Assembly (NCBI GenBank): GCA_039091255.1
Contig: JAWCMQ010000003.1
Coordinates: 22,722-86,721 of the forward strand
DNA from: JAWCMQ01 sp039091255
Lineage (GTDB): Archaea; Aenigmatarchaeota; Aenigmatarchaeia; GW2011-AR5; JACRAC01
Length of the DNA stretch: 64,000 nucleotides
Direction: 5' to 3'
A program made the translations under genes and the position numbers. Under the pieces are notes generated by a model, which saw only the letters and a program-made list of their open reading frames with translations, searched no databases and was not told where the DNA came from. The first letter of the stretch is position 1. Every line of letters begins with the position of its first letter. Below, piece by piece: positions 49,817 to 58,634 of this stretch.

Positions 49817-51871
49817 ATGCGAAAGGTCCCGCCAGAAGAGCGCGCCGTGCATGCCCACGTGCACGAAGTCGTGTCGGCCGAATACAAGAAGTTCAGGGAA
49901 GAGGAGCTGCTCGGCCGGATGCCGCTTACGCTGTACGAAAAACTGTGCCAAGCCGCTGCGAGCGTGCTCAAGATAAGCGTGGACCCCAAGACGGGCAAGC
50001 GACTGCAAGAGGCCATCGATTTCGCGCATCTGCGCATAACGCCCGGCCAGGTGGCAAGCCTGACGCTGCTTTTCACCATTGCTATTTGCATGCCGACGTT
50101 CCTGCTTCTCTTGCTCGGAAACCTTGGCATCGTATCATTCGACCTGAGCCTCGCGCTGTTCATCTTCATGACGGCCATGGCGATTGGGTACTACATCTAC
50201 CTTTATCCGCTTCACTTGCGCAAGCGGTACGAGATGGCCGCGGGCTCGGAGATGGTTTCTGCCATACTCTACATGGTCGTGCACATGCGCAACGTGCCCG
50301 CGCTGGAAGGCGCGGTGGACTTCGCGGCGCGGAACATGACGGGCCCTATGTCTGCCGAGCTGCGCAAGCTGATGTGGGACGTGCGGCTGGGCAATTACCT
50401 GTCGATGGAGGATGCGCTGCTGGACTATGCAAGCAGATGGAAGAACAACCGCGAGTTCGCCGAAGCGATAGAGCTGATGATATCTTCGCTGAAGCAGACC
50501 GGGCCGCGGGCGACGGCGCTGCTGGACGAAGCTGTCCGCGTAATCCTCGATGGCAACCGCGAAAGCGCCGCCGCATACGTGCGCAACCTCAAGATGCCAA
50601 TAACGGTCATACATGCGATGGGCTTGATCCTCCCCGTGATGGGGCTTGTGCTGTTCCCCATCATCGCGATATTCCTCTCTGTCAGCGCGATGCCACTGTT
50701 CCTTATGTACGATGTCATGCTGCCTCTGGCGCTGTTCTTCATGATATCGCGCGCGCTCGAGTCGCGGCCTGCGACATATTCCAAGATAGACATATCGCTT
50801 CATCCCGACCTGCCGCCGGCTGGCTGCTTTTTCTGGGGCAAGCGGGCAGTGCGCGCGCTTCCTGTGGCGGCGATGATCCTAGCAATCTTTGTTGCGCTCG
50901 GCTTTGCGGCGTACCATGCCGGCATAGCATGCCCCGAAGGCAAGCCGTGCTACGAGGATGAAACACGAGGATTGCTCGTTTCCCAAGGCAGGGCGATGAT
51001 AAGCTGGTCCGTGCTTGGCGCGCTGCTTGCGACAGTCGGGCTTGCCGCAGGGCCTGCTGCGTACTATCTGCTGCTGAGCAAAGGGCGGGCCAAGCTGCGC
51101 GAGGCCATACGAAAAATAGAGGTCGAGTTCAAGGAAGCGCTGTTCCAGCTTGGCACCGCGCTCGGCGGAGGGGCGCCCATCGAGACAGCGATGGTCGATG
51201 CGCTGCGGCGCATGGAAGGGCTGAAGATAAAAGACCTTTTCCAGCGCGCCGCCTTCAACATGCAGCGGTTTGCGATGACGTTCGAGCAGGCGTTCTTCGA
51301 TGCCAAGCAGGGCGCACTTATATTCTATCCTTCGCTGCTCATACGTTCGGTCGTGCGGGCGGTCATAGAGGCAAGCCGCAAAGGTGTGCGCAATGCGAGC
51401 TCGGCCATGATTGCGATATCGCAGTACCTGCGCGGCGTGCACGCCACGCAAACTCAGGTTCAGGAGGCGCTTTCGGACGTAACGAGCAGCCTGCGCTTCC
51501 AGGCGTATGCGCTGACCCCGCTCATCTCAGGCGTCGTCTCTACGATGGCCGTCATGATAATACGCATCCTACAGGAGCTCGCGGCAAAGACGGCTGCGCT
51601 TGGACCGGGGGCGGGGTTTGCGGGCATCTCGCCGCTGACCGCGGCGAACCTTGCCATAACGCCGTTCCAGTTCATAATCGTCGTCTCAATCTTCGTCGTC
51701 GAGTCGCTGCTGCTGCTCAGCTACCTCATGTCAGGCATCGAATCCGGGGAGGATGCCATCGGCCGCGGCGAGCTAACGGGCTGGGTCCTTGTCGTCGGGA
51801 CAACCGCTTACATCCTCACGACCGTCATCACGCTTGCGATATTCAGCCCGCTGGCTGTGGCTGCGGTCTAG
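49817..51871 (+). CDS. double GspF/TadC platform membrane protein
   Basis: 684 residues with two type II secretion F domains. First half: ITPGQVASLTLLFTIAICMP helix, the GSEMVSAILYMVVHMRN and NREFAEAIELMISSLKQTGPRATALLDEA helical bundle, more helices; second half repeats this (AMISWSVLGALLATVGLAAGPAAYYLLLS, EVEFKEALFQLGTALGGGAPIETAMVDALRRMEG, ALTPLISGVVSTMAVMIIRIL). It anchors the ATPase and builds the pilus. TTTTATTATCC ~36 nt upstream and ATG 49817 fit a short-leader start. First gene of the pilus locus. Confidence 0.93.
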   Translation: MRKVPPEERAVHAHVHEVVSAEYKKFREEELLGRMPLTLYEKLCQAAASVLKISVDPKTGKRLQEAIDFAHLRITPGQVASLTLLFTIAICMPTFLLLLLGNLGIVSFDLSLALFIFMTAMAIGYYIYLYPLHLRKRYEMAAGSEMVSAILYMVVHMRNVPALEGAVDFAARNMTGPMSAELRKLMWDVRLGNYLSMEDALLDYASRWKNNREFAEAIELMISSLKQTGPRATALLDEAVRVILDGNRESAAAYVRNLKMPITVIHAMGLILPVMGLVLFPIIAIFLSVSAMPLFLMYDVMLPLALFFMISRALESRPATYSKIDISLHPDLPPAGCFFWGKRAVRALPVAAMILAIFVALGFAAYHAGIACPEGKPCYEDETRGLLVSQGRAMISWSVLGALLATVGLAAGPAAYYLLLSKGRAKLREAIRKIEVEFKEALFQLGTALGGGAPIETAMVDALRRMEGLKIKDLFQRAAFNMQRFAMTFEQAFFDAKQGALIFYPSLLIRSVVRAVIEASRKGVRNASSAMIAISQYLRGVHATQTQVQEALSDVTSSLRFQAYALTPLISGVVSTMAVMIIRILQELAAKTAALGPGAGFAGISPLTAANLAITPFQFIIVVSIFVVESLLLLSYLMSGIESGEDAIGRGELTGWVLVVGTTAYILTTVITLAIFSPLAVAAV

Positions 51872-51913
51872 ACACCAGAACACGTTTTTATCTCTGGGAT
51901 GCAAAATAACACC

Positions 51914-52015
51914 ATGAAAGAATGGATGCTGATACTGACAATCATCATGGCGCTGGCGGTGCTTGCGCTTGCGATAGCGCTCATCACGACGGGACCAGCG
52001 CCGGTGTTCGGGTGA
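51914..52015 (+). CDS. 33-residue one-helix miniprotein of the pilus locus
   Basis: ATG 51914 to TGA 52013-52015. MKEWMLILTIIMALAVLALA... gives one membrane helix (5-25) and a short Pro-rich end (GPAPVFG). Placed 42 nt after the platform gene and 4 nt before the next miniprotein, so clearly in the operon. Likely a tiny membrane subunit or pilin-like peptide; no homolog recognised. Confidence 0.55.
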   Translation: MKEWMLILTIIMALAVLALAIALITTGPAPVFG

Positions 52016-52019
52016 GAGC

Positions 52020-52178
52020 ATGGAATGGTGGACGTGGCTGCTTGTCGGGCTTGTCGTATTCCTCATAGCCGCGGCCGGCATATTCATCGTCTTCGGATTT
52101 TTCGCAAAGGCCGCGCCTGAGGCGGGCGGCAGCATATTCTCGCAGCTCATGGATGCGCTGTTCGGGAGGGTCGGATAG
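52020..52178 (+). CDS. 52-residue one-helix miniprotein of the pilus locus
   Basis: ATG 52020 to TAG 52176-52178. MEWWTWLLVGLVVFLIAAAG begins a membrane helix to about residue 27; the rest (KAAPEAGGSIFSQLMDALFGRVG) is an amphipathic helix. Same layout as the miniprotein at 54278 (helix then ...VFGG/FGRVG end), so these may be paralogs. Function unknown. Confidence 0.55.
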   Translation: MEWWTWLLVGLVVFLIAAAGIFIVFGFFAKAAPEAGGSIFSQLMDALFGRVG

Positions 52179-52210
52179 TGCCGTTAACAGTAAAACGGCA
52201 AAGACAGGGC

Positions 52211-52298
52211 GAAGGAGGATGAAAGCGGCATTTCGGCCTGCTGAGGCTAAAGCTGCTGCGAGCGGCTGCGTTGGCGCTGGGACAACTGCTTTCAGCCG
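52211..52298 (+). repeat. long-stem element A of the pilus locus
   Basis: TGAAAGCGG (52220-52228) pairs with CTGCTTTCA (52286-52294, one G.T), then an A.G mismatch, then GG (52217-52218) with CC (52296-52297). The 5' half (GATGAAAGCGG, then GGCCTGCTGA ten nt later) is shared with element C. It lies in the 170-nt spacer upstream of the pilin-like gene at 52349. A smaller GCCGTT/AACGGC hairpin (about 52182-52201) precedes it. Confidence 0.5.
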
Positions 52299-52348
52299 CT
52301 TCGATATTATCATTTCGCGCGCTCAATAGCAAAGGGTGCAGATGCAAA

Positions 52349-53365
52349 ATGGAAATCAGCGTCGCGTACATCCTGATTGTCATACTTGCAGGCTTTGCAA
52401 TAGCCGTCGCTGTGATTTCGGCAGGACAAGCGCCGCGCACGGTGTTCGAGCAGCGGGCCGCGAACATCACGACGCCGGGCCTCGTGACGGTCGAGGCGCC
52501 GCTTCCTACTGTCGCCGCGGTCGGCATGAAGGACTGCAAAGAAGGGACGAACATATTCGAATACGCCTGCACCTACAAGCCTGACATCACCCGCCTCATC
52601 GTAAAGAGCAAAAATGCGACGGACAGGCTTGCGGTCGCAGTGAGCTATGGCGGCCTCGGCGCTATCGTGCCGTGCAGGCCGAGCGGGCCATGGGGACCGG
52701 GCATCCCAAGCGGGCCCTGCAAGATAGAGCAGCGCACGGAAGACGGCAAATGGCAGGCCGTGCTCGACTTAAAGCCCGTTCTGCGCGCGAAATACCTCGA
52801 CTCGCCGCCGCCGATAAATGCGAGCTCACGCCTCGTGTTCGACGAGCGCACAGCAAGCGGGCTGCTTGCAAACGGCCAACGGCTGATGCTTGGCAACTAC
52901 ACGTTCGACGTGACGGTCCGCGATGTGCTATTCGGGCTTCTCAAGGACTTCGAGATAACGGTGCGATGCCGGGATGAGGTCAAGATAGTCGACATCGATG
53001 CGGAAGAAAGCGCGCACATGCTTATGTGCGGAAGGGATGTCGACATCAGGGCGCTGTGGAAGTGGGGCGCGCTTTACGGTCGGCTTGACATAGCCGTCAG
53101 CGCTCTGCCTGGCGAAGTGCGCGGCGTGCCGCTTGCCGTGAGCTTCTGGCAGTACGACGATGCGTTCCGCTTCTCGCAGTGCGGCATGGCGGCGGAGCCG
53201 CCGGTGACATATTACGAATCAATCCCATTCGATGCCGCGACTGCGCTTGCAGAGCCCGAGTGCGCAAAGCGGTTCCTCGGCAGCTACCAGCTTTATGCGC
53301 CCGTGGATGCCGAAATTTTCCAGGTCGAGACCTGGATGGCAGCGGAGATGCCTGTCGCACCTTAG
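52349..53365 (+). CDS. pilin-like protein with one N-terminal helix
   Basis: 338 residues. N-terminal hydrophobic helix (MEISVAYILIVILAGFAIAVAVISAG, 5-25) then a large extracytoplasmic domain with sequons (NITT, NAT, NAS, NYT) and ten or so cysteines. The first residue after the basic-free leader is E2, reminiscent of pilin E5, but no typical class III cleavage site (KG|Q) is present. Likely a minor pilin or pilus-associated subunit. ATG 52349 is chosen because the open frame upstream passes through element A. Confidence 0.65.
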   Translation: MEISVAYILIVILAGFAIAVAVISAGQAPRTVFEQRAANITTPGLVTVEAPLPTVAAVGMKDCKEGTNIFEYACTYKPDITRLIVKSKNATDRLAVAVSYGGLGAIVPCRPSGPWGPGIPSGPCKIEQRTEDGKWQAVLDLKPVLRAKYLDSPPPINASSRLVFDERTASGLLANGQRLMLGNYTFDVTVRDVLFGLLKDFEITVRCRDEVKIVDIDAEESAHMLMCGRDVDIRALWKWGALYGRLDIAVSALPGEVRGVPLAVSFWQYDDAFRFSQCGMAAEPPVTYYESIPFDAATALAEPECAKRFLGSYQLYAPVDAEIFQVETWMAAEMPVAP

Positions 53366-53415
53366 GCGCAAGCACGCTGCGCAAAGCTTATGTCTGCGCG
53401 ATGCCTAGGTGATGC

Positions 53416-54278
53416 ATGGAGCAGGAAGCGCTTGCCGCAGCGATGCGCGCCATACTTCTTGTCGTCATAATCGCCATAGTGATGGCAATAGCCATAATAT
53501 CGAGGGGGCGCTTTGAGGCGCTCAAGGGTGAGGCCGAGACGGTCGGCGCAGCAGGGTTTATTGTGAGCATGCCTGCGCCGACGAACATGTCCTGCATGCC
53601 TGAAGGAGGGTGGGTCGTCGACTTCGGCCAGTTCAACATCACCGACCCACAAAGGCGCAACCTGACGATTATCCCTATCCTGGCGTTTGCAGGCGGCAAG
53701 AACATGGGCTTCGCAGACTCAAGCGGCATGGCTGCTGTGAACATATTCGGCAAGAACGCGGGCATTGTGATGCTGGATTCAAAAGGAGAGGCGCGCATGC
53801 CGAGCCTGCGCTTTGCGAAGGCTGGCTGGGGATTGGGCGGCGTCGGCGCCTACCCCAGCAGGCCGTCTCTGGAATTGACACTCGGGCTGTGGATATGGAC
53901 AGGCGAGACCGGCTGCGTCTATAAGGGGATATTCGAGAAGGGCCTTGGCGCGACGGACATGTCCGACCTGCTGAGTTACACAGCGGCCAACTGNNNNNNN
54001 NNNNNNNNNNNNNNNNNNNNNNNNNNNNNNNNNNNNNNNNNNNNNNNNNNNNNNNNNNNNNNNNNNNNNNNNNNNNNNNNNNNNNNNNNNNNNCTCTGGA
54101 ATTGACACTCGGGCTGTGGATATGGACAGGCGAGACCGGCTGCGTCTATAAGGGGATATTCGAGAAGGGCCTTGGCGCGACGGACATGTCCGACCTGCTG
54201 AGTTACACAGCGGCCAACTGTCCTGAACTCTACATCGGCACGCTCCACAGGAACGTGACCAATCCGAATTGCGGATGA
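53416..54278 (+). CDS. pilin-like protein, broken by assembly artefact
   Basis: Starts MEQEALAAAMRAILLVVIIAIVMAIAI, one hydrophobic helix (9-28), then an extracytoplasmic domain with sequons (NMS, NIT, NLT). The coding sequence is interrupted at 53994 by 100 N and then 127 bases are repeated. Deleting the gap and one repeat copy gives an uninterrupted protein of about 211 residues ending TLHRNVTNPNCG, stop TGA 54276-54278, which overlaps the next ATG. Related to the pilin-like protein upstream by position and layout; family unknown. Confidence 0.65.
53867..54220. other. 127-bp exact duplication flanking a 100-N gap
   Basis: 53867-53993 and 54094-54220 are identical over 127 bp, with exactly 100 N between (53994-54093). 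This is the pattern of two contigs sharing a terminal overlap of one k-mer length (127) that were scaffolded instead of merged. The true sequence almost certainly has one copy and no gap. Confidence 0.93.
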
Positions 54279-54436
54279 TGCGCATGTTACGAGAAATCAT
54301 CGGCAACCCGGTTTATCTTATCTTCCTGCTGCTGGTGCTGGCGGTCGTCGCGGCGCTGGTCATCGGCATGGCGGTGCAAGGCCGCGACATCGGGCAATGG
54401 ATATTCGGATATATTAGGACGGTGTTCGGAGGGTAA
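54278..54436 (+). CDS. 52-residue one-helix miniprotein of the pilus locus
   Basis: ATG 54278 overlaps the previous TGA (TGATG), so translation is coupled. MRMLREIIGNPVYLIFLLLVL... has a membrane helix at about 12-32, then QGRDIGQWIFGYIRTVFGG. Same length and architecture as the protein at 52020. Ends at TAA 54434-54436. Confidence 0.6.
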   Translation: MRMLREIIGNPVYLIFLLLVLAVVAALVIGMAVQGRDIGQWIFGYIRTVFGG

Positions 54437-54478
54437 GCGGTAGGGCGAACTTATCCGGAGCGCAATAATATTGCTAAA

Positions 54479-54561
54479 GAGGAGGAAAGCGGAATCTCTG
54501 CTGGTCAGTAAAGTGAGCATTGCAGTCGCATATAAGCGCGGAGCGTGCCGCTTTCTGCCTT
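54479..54561 (+). repeat. long-stem element B of the pilus locus
   Basis: GAAAGCGG (54485-54492) pairs with CCGCTTTC (54548-54555); outwards come a G.T pair, an A.G mismatch and AGG/CCT-like pairs (54480-54482 with 54558-54560). It lies in the 197-nt spacer before the miniprotein at 54634. The inner sequence is not alike in detail to elements A and C, but arms and the mismatch position are. Confidence 0.5.
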
Positions 54562-54633
54562 TTGCTTTTATTAATCCGTTCGATAACAAAGGTATCTGGA
54601 GCAGATCCGTTGCCTGATGCATGCGGTGAAAAG

Positions 54634-54771
54634 ATGGTCCATGTCACATCGTTGATGATTGCGCTGATGCTGTTCGTCATCCTGCTCGTCGTGGCGCTCC
54701 TGCTGCTCGGAGGCATCCTGCCGGGCTTCGAGCAGGCGTTTGCGAACGCGACGCAGACGGCTGTGAAGTGA
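54634..54771 (+). CDS. 45-residue one-helix miniprotein of the pilus locus
   Basis: MVHVTSLMIALMLFVILLVVALLLL begins a single membrane helix (5-26); the tail GGILPGFEQAFANATQTAVK contains a sequon. GGTGA precedes ATG 54634 at 6 nt and decides the start against longer frames from 54520. The 144 nt after it hold no gene I can support. Confidence 0.6.
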   Translation: MVHVTSLMIALMLFVILLVVALLLLGGILPGFEQAFANATQTAVK

Positions 54772-54886
54772 CCTTTCTGATAAAGCCAGAGCATGACGAG
54801 CCGACAAGCCAATCAGCCGCTTGCGCGCAGAAGCTGCTGCTCTTTCCTTGCCATCGGCGTTTCGGCTTAGGGCATCTTTGCGAGAA

Positions 54887-54898
54887 CATTTATTTAGG
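54887..54898 (+). promoter_or_regulatory. TATA box inside the pilus locus
   Basis: CATTTATTTAGG ends 17 nt, and is centred 24 nt, before ATG 54916. It indicates an internal promoter and a leaderless transcript starting at the prepilin gene. Confidence 0.5.
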
Positions 54899-54915
54899 CC
54901 GCGCCCTATTCAATT

Positions 54916-56091
54916 ATGCGAGCGGCAAAAAAGGGCCAGTTCGAGCTGTCGATGCTAATCATTGAGGTCGCCATAGTCGTCATCGGGCTTTTCGTCATCT
55001 GGCAGCTCATCAACACGCTCTGGCAGCCGCACCGCCAGATAGCATTCGCCAATGCCGAACTGCTGCGGATGGCGATCGATGACGTGTGCGCGGGCGGCAC
55101 GGGCACGACGAAGACGATAAGCTTCGATTTTCCGCAGCCTGCCATCGCGACGATTGGGCTCACGAACGTCATATCAAAAGTCCAGATGCGCACAAAGACA
55201 GATCCTGACTACCTCATCTACTACGAAGCTTTTCCGCCGGGCGAAGGCGCCGCATGGGAAGCGTTTCTCGAATTGCCGCGGCTTGCGGTGGCTGCGCTAA
55301 CAAAACGTAGCGTATCAGACCTCGATAGGGAGGCTGCAAACTTATTTGCGCAGCTGTCCTCTGCCCAGAATGTTTCGGCCGTTGCGCTCTCCAATGTCAT
55401 GCTTTCAAACGATTCGCTGACCGGGAGCATCGGACACTGGGAAGGCGATTTTTACAAGTTCGACAACTATACGGCGCGCTCGGTGGTCGAAAAGAGCCTT
55501 GTAAAGTACAGGGCATGCGGGGCTTATTCGCTGTGCTTCAAGACAAAGGAAGGCATATACCGGCTTCCGCTGCCGAGCTGCGAGAACAAAAAAATTAGTC
55601 TCATGGCGCTGACTAACGTGAGGGCAACATACACAGACAGGTCTGACTTTTACATAGCCAGCCCTTGCAAAGGGAAGGCTATAATAACGTTTGGGACGTG
55701 CGTTTGCGAAGACACCAGCAGAGCAGGGACGAGCAACGCTTACGCATTTCGCGGCAGTCCTCTCATCAGAAGGGATGGCGCGTCTGCTTCGGAAATAAAG
55801 CAACGGGTGACGTGCTGGAATCGCTTCGGAAATTCTCCCGATGAAGACGCTACGGCTACCGTTGATAAGTGCGTCTCCGTAGAAGTCGACGATGAGACTG
55901 GCTTCTGCAGCACGTCTAATTACGAACGGTTTGGATTCGGCTTCGGGTTCGGAAACGGCCTCATCGAAGTCGTTGCGTCGATTTTTTCCACGAGCACCGC
56001 AAAGGCTGTTGTCCTATCCGAGGCTTCGCAGTACCTACCGTCATTTTGGGAGAGCGGTGTGGTATGGGGCTTCTGGCCAGAGCATAGCTGA
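54916..56091 (+). CDS. prepilin-like protein with class III signal
   Basis: 391 residues. The start MRAAKKGQFELSMLIIEVAIVVIGLFVIWQLI has the basic leader KKG, cleavage site before Q, and the hydrophobic pilin helix; prepilin peptidase would cut at KKG|QFE. The large C-terminal domain carries about fourteen cysteines and several sequons, far bigger than a normal pilin (~100-150 aa), so a minor pilin or tip adhesin is likely. It is followed 5 nt later by the next gene. Confidence 0.75.
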   Translation: MRAAKKGQFELSMLIIEVAIVVIGLFVIWQLINTLWQPHRQIAFANAELLRMAIDDVCAGGTGTTKTISFDFPQPAIATIGLTNVISKVQMRTKTDPDYLIYYEAFPPGEGAAWEAFLELPRLAVAALTKRSVSDLDREAANLFAQLSSAQNVSAVALSNVMLSNDSLTGSIGHWEGDFYKFDNYTARSVVEKSLVKYRACGAYSLCFKTKEGIYRLPLPSCENKKISLMALTNVRATYTDRSDFYIASPCKGKAIITFGTCVCEDTSRAGTSNAYAFRGSPLIRRDGASASEIKQRVTCWNRFGNSPDEDATATVDKCVSVEVDDETGFCSTSNYERFGFGFGFGNGLIEVVASIFSTSTAKAVVLSEASQYLPSFWESGVVWGFWPEHS

Positions 56092-56096
56092 TTGTC

Positions 56097-56558
56097 ATGG
56101 ACATCTGGAAAATCATGTGGCTGCTCATCGTCGTGCTCACGACGTTCGTCGTCATCGCGATATACGGGCCAGCGCTCGGCAATGCAATGGATGCCGCGAT
56201 GCGGCAGGACGCCCGGTATGCCGCGGACGAGATAGCCGGCATCATCTCGCTCGTTGGCGCAGGGCCCGACGGCATGCAGCATGCCTATGCGCTGCCGAAG
56301 ATGGACATGCCCAACTGCGTGCAGATATACCGGACACATGTTTCGGTGCGCATGCGCGGCGCTGCGACCTCGGGCATCGTCGAGGGCGGCGCGCCTGTGA
56401 ACGTCACGTCATTGGAGGGTGCAAATGCAACAATGGGGGATCGTGCCGCCAGCAGCGAGTGGAGCTCGCTGAACGTCACATGCAGCCGAGCCGCTGCAAA
56501 GAGCCTGATAATAAAGCGCCAAGGCGAGCAGGTGCGGTTCGGGATGAAGTACGGATGA
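56097..56558 (+). CDS. small pilin-like protein
   Basis: 153 residues with an N-terminal helix (MDIWKIMWLLIVVLTTFVVIAIYG) and a domain with NVT sequons and two cysteines (PNC, TCS). No basic cleavage leader is seen. The size fits a pilin. It begins 5 nt after the preceding prepilin gene, so same operon. Confidence 0.65.
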   Translation: MDIWKIMWLLIVVLTTFVVIAIYGPALGNAMDAAMRQDARYAADEIAGIISLVGAGPDGMQHAYALPKMDMPNCVQIYRTHVSVRMRGAATSGIVEGGAPVNVTSLEGANATMGDRAASSEWSSLNVTCSRAAAKSLIIKRQGEQVRFGMKYG

Positions 56559-56608
56559 TTGGCGGAGCAAAATCAATGGCTGGCAAAAACGTAAAAATAG
56601 GCCGCAAT

Positions 56609-56688
56609 GAGATGAAAGCGGAAAATATGGCCTGCTAATCCGCGGCGTGCGGCAAGCTGGCAGACGCCAAAGAGTCCGCTTTCAGCTC
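56609..56688 (+). repeat. long-stem element C of the pilus locus
   Basis: The best stem of the set: TGAAAGCGGA (56613-56622) with TCCGCTTTCA (56675-56684), 10 perfect pairs; then A.G mismatch (56612/56685) and GAG (56609-56611) with CTC (56686-56688). The 5' half reads GATGAAAGCGG then GGCCTGCT, as in element A. It fills the 188-nt spacer before the gene at 56747. Confidence 0.55.
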
Positions 56689-56746
56689 TTTGACTGCAAT
56701 TAATCTGCAATCGATTTGCATGCTCATCGAGAGGTGAAGCCGCGAC

Positions 56747-57583
56747 ATGGCCGTGTTCAGCATCGTCGATGTGAAGATGTTCGTCATACGGCTAGTCGTG
56801 TTCTTCCTCGTGCTGGGCGTGCTGATATTCATGTTCACCGCGCTGGGCGAAATAACGAAAGGTAGCGAGCTCGAGCGCAAGCTGAACGAGCTGGGCGAGG
56901 CGATGCTGACGAGCGAGTTCACGGTCGCTCGTGCCGTGTTTGACCCGCAAAAGAAGATGCAAATCGCAGGCCTTGGTGCCAGGAGCATAACAGACCTCAG
57001 CAACGAAAAGATAGAGCCGCTGCGCATCTGCGGCTACCTTGCGCAATTCGAGTTTCTGCGCTACGATGCCAAAAAAGAAGATTTCGTGCGCATCTCGAGC
57101 TTTGGCGGAGGGATTGACTATCCCCGAGCCGTGCGCGATTGGACGGTCTGGATAAACGGAACGGACGGGCTTGCTCCTGGCATCATGCGCATAGCGCTGA
57201 GCGGCGGCGGCTTTGCGCGGCTTGCGTGCGCCGTCGAGCAGGCTGTTGCGCACAAAACGCCGACTAGCGTGAACGTCTCGTTTGAAGACATTTGCGGGGT
57301 CGGTTTACTGCAGGGCTGCAGCATGAGCTACTACGACAAGACGCTGTGCGCGCGGCGCGAGACAAGAGGCCAGCCATCGGAATACTGTAGGTATATCGGC
57401 ATCGAGCTTAGCGGCAGCACGACTGAATTTAGCTCACGGCATCACACCGTCTCTATATTTCCCATCAAAGATGTCGCGGGCGCTTCGGAGGCGTGCCCGT
57501 CGCCGACGACGTTCCAGAGCGATGATGAGCGGAAGCAATTCGGAATCAAAAAAGTGGTAATATGCGAAACGCACAGCGATTAG
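56747..57583 (+). CDS. pilus-locus protein with N-terminal membrane helix
   Basis: 278 residues: hydrophobic helix (MFVIRLVVFFLVLGVLIFMFTAL, 11-33) and a long extracytoplasmic domain, cysteines at the second half (CAVEQ, DICGVGLLQGC, LCARR, EYCRY, EACPS, VICET) and few sequons. Overlaps the next gene by 22 nt. No known family. Confidence 0.65.
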   Translation: MAVFSIVDVKMFVIRLVVFFLVLGVLIFMFTALGEITKGSELERKLNELGEAMLTSEFTVARAVFDPQKKMQIAGLGARSITDLSNEKIEPLRICGYLAQFEFLRYDAKKEDFVRISSFGGGIDYPRAVRDWTVWINGTDGLAPGIMRIALSGGGFARLACAVEQAVAHKTPTSVNVSFEDICGVGLLQGCSMSYYDKTLCARRETRGQPSEYCRYIGIELSGSTTEFSSRHHTVSIFPIKDVAGASEACPSPTTFQSDDERKQFGIKKVVICETHSD

Positions 57584-58473
57584 CACACAAAGGCCAGGTC
57601 GAGGCGCTTGTCTTTACGGTCGTTTTCTTGGTGGTGGCGCTAGCCGTGATCATCGCCGGTGTCGTTGCGCTCATCGGCATGCGCGGCAGCCAACTGCAGC
57701 AGTCCGTGGCGGTGCTGGAAGGCACGACGCGGCCAGCAGACTTCGCATCGGGTGCTACGATGCTCGACGCAAGCGGCGCAAACATAAGCGTGCTCGAGCA
57801 GGCGCTGCAAATCGCCTCTTCGGGCAGGTTGCCCGCAGGCTATGCGAGGGCAAACTTGCTCCCGCTTACCATAGTCGTGCAAGACGGCATAAGGGCTGCT
57901 GGCCTTGGCGAGAGGTGGCGGCTTGCCATATACGCAAGCGCAGCGGCGAATGCCTCTCCTGCCCTCGAGTTGGGGACGTTTTCGACGTTCTGCGGCGAGC
58001 TGCCCAATCCGGAGTTCCCGCAGGACCCTGCGAACAAATGGGCATGGTGCGAGAGTGGCGAGGGATGTTCAGGCGGAAAAAGCCCGTATGCTGGCGGCCA
58101 AGAGAAATGCAGAGCAAGCCAGCAGTGCTGCCTTGCGCTATACAACTTCACGGAGAAGGCGTATTATTCGCACGTGCGTTCGGACGACTATGCGCCGGCG
58201 CGCGTTTGCGGGCCTGACAAGGCAGGCTGGCGCGGCATATGCAAATATTCTTGCGCCGCGGGCGAAGTCGAAGTCGGCGACGGCGCAGGCGACATATGCC
58301 CGGGACGCACCTGGGGGTTCCTAGAGAAGAACTGGGTGTGCTGCAGGCCTGCCGAACGGCTAAGTGTGTTCGAGCCCGCAGGGCTCGATGCCGTCACGGT
58401 CCCGCTTATCTATGCGTCGCCTGAGCAAAGCATAGTCGGGCGGCTCGAGCTGTGGCTCGGGGAGCCCGAGTGA
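57562..58473 (+). CDS. prepilin-like protein with class III signal
   Basis: 303 residues. MRNAQRLAHKGQVEALVFTVVFLVVALAVIIAGVVAL gives a 10-residue leader with HKG|Q cleavage, glutamate at +3 and a long hydrophobic helix. The ectodomain has many cysteines (CGELPNPEF, CESGEGCSGG, KCRASQQCC, CKYSCAAG, ICPGR, VCCRP), implying several disulfides. A minor pilin with a disulfide-rich head is the simplest reading. Overlaps the preceding gene by 22 nt. Confidence 0.72.
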   Translation: MRNAQRLAHKGQVEALVFTVVFLVVALAVIIAGVVALIGMRGSQLQQSVAVLEGTTRPADFASGATMLDASGANISVLEQALQIASSGRLPAGYARANLLPLTIVVQDGIRAAGLGERWRLAIYASAAANASPALELGTFSTFCGELPNPEFPQDPANKWAWCESGEGCSGGKSPYAGGQEKCRASQQCCLALYNFTEKAYYSHVRSDDYAPARVCGPDKAGWRGICKYSCAAGEVEVGDGAGDICPGRTWGFLEKNWVCCRPAERLSVFEPAGLDAVTVPLIYASPEQSIVGRLELWLGEPE

Positions 58474-58535
58474 GCGATGATGACGCAGAACGAAAGTGAT
58501 GTGGCTGGAAGGGGAGACGGATGACGATTAATAAG

Positions 58536-58634
58536 GCGAAAGCAGCGAACGAAGGCGCCTTTGTCCGATGCACAACTATTCCGAGCGCGCAGCGGCGATG
58601 CTCATCGGGGGCATCTTCGTTCGATTCCCTTCGC
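58536..58634 (+). repeat. long-stem element E (divergent) of the pilus locus
   Basis: GCGAA (58536-58540) pairs with TTCGC (58630-58634), and inside it CGAACGAAG (58546-58554) pairs with CTTCGTTCG (58615-58623). GAAAGC occurs in the 5' arm (58538-58543) but its partner is not GCTTTC. It occupies the spacer ahead of the large gene at 58731, similar in place and length to elements A-D, but not clearly homologous. Confidence 0.35.
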
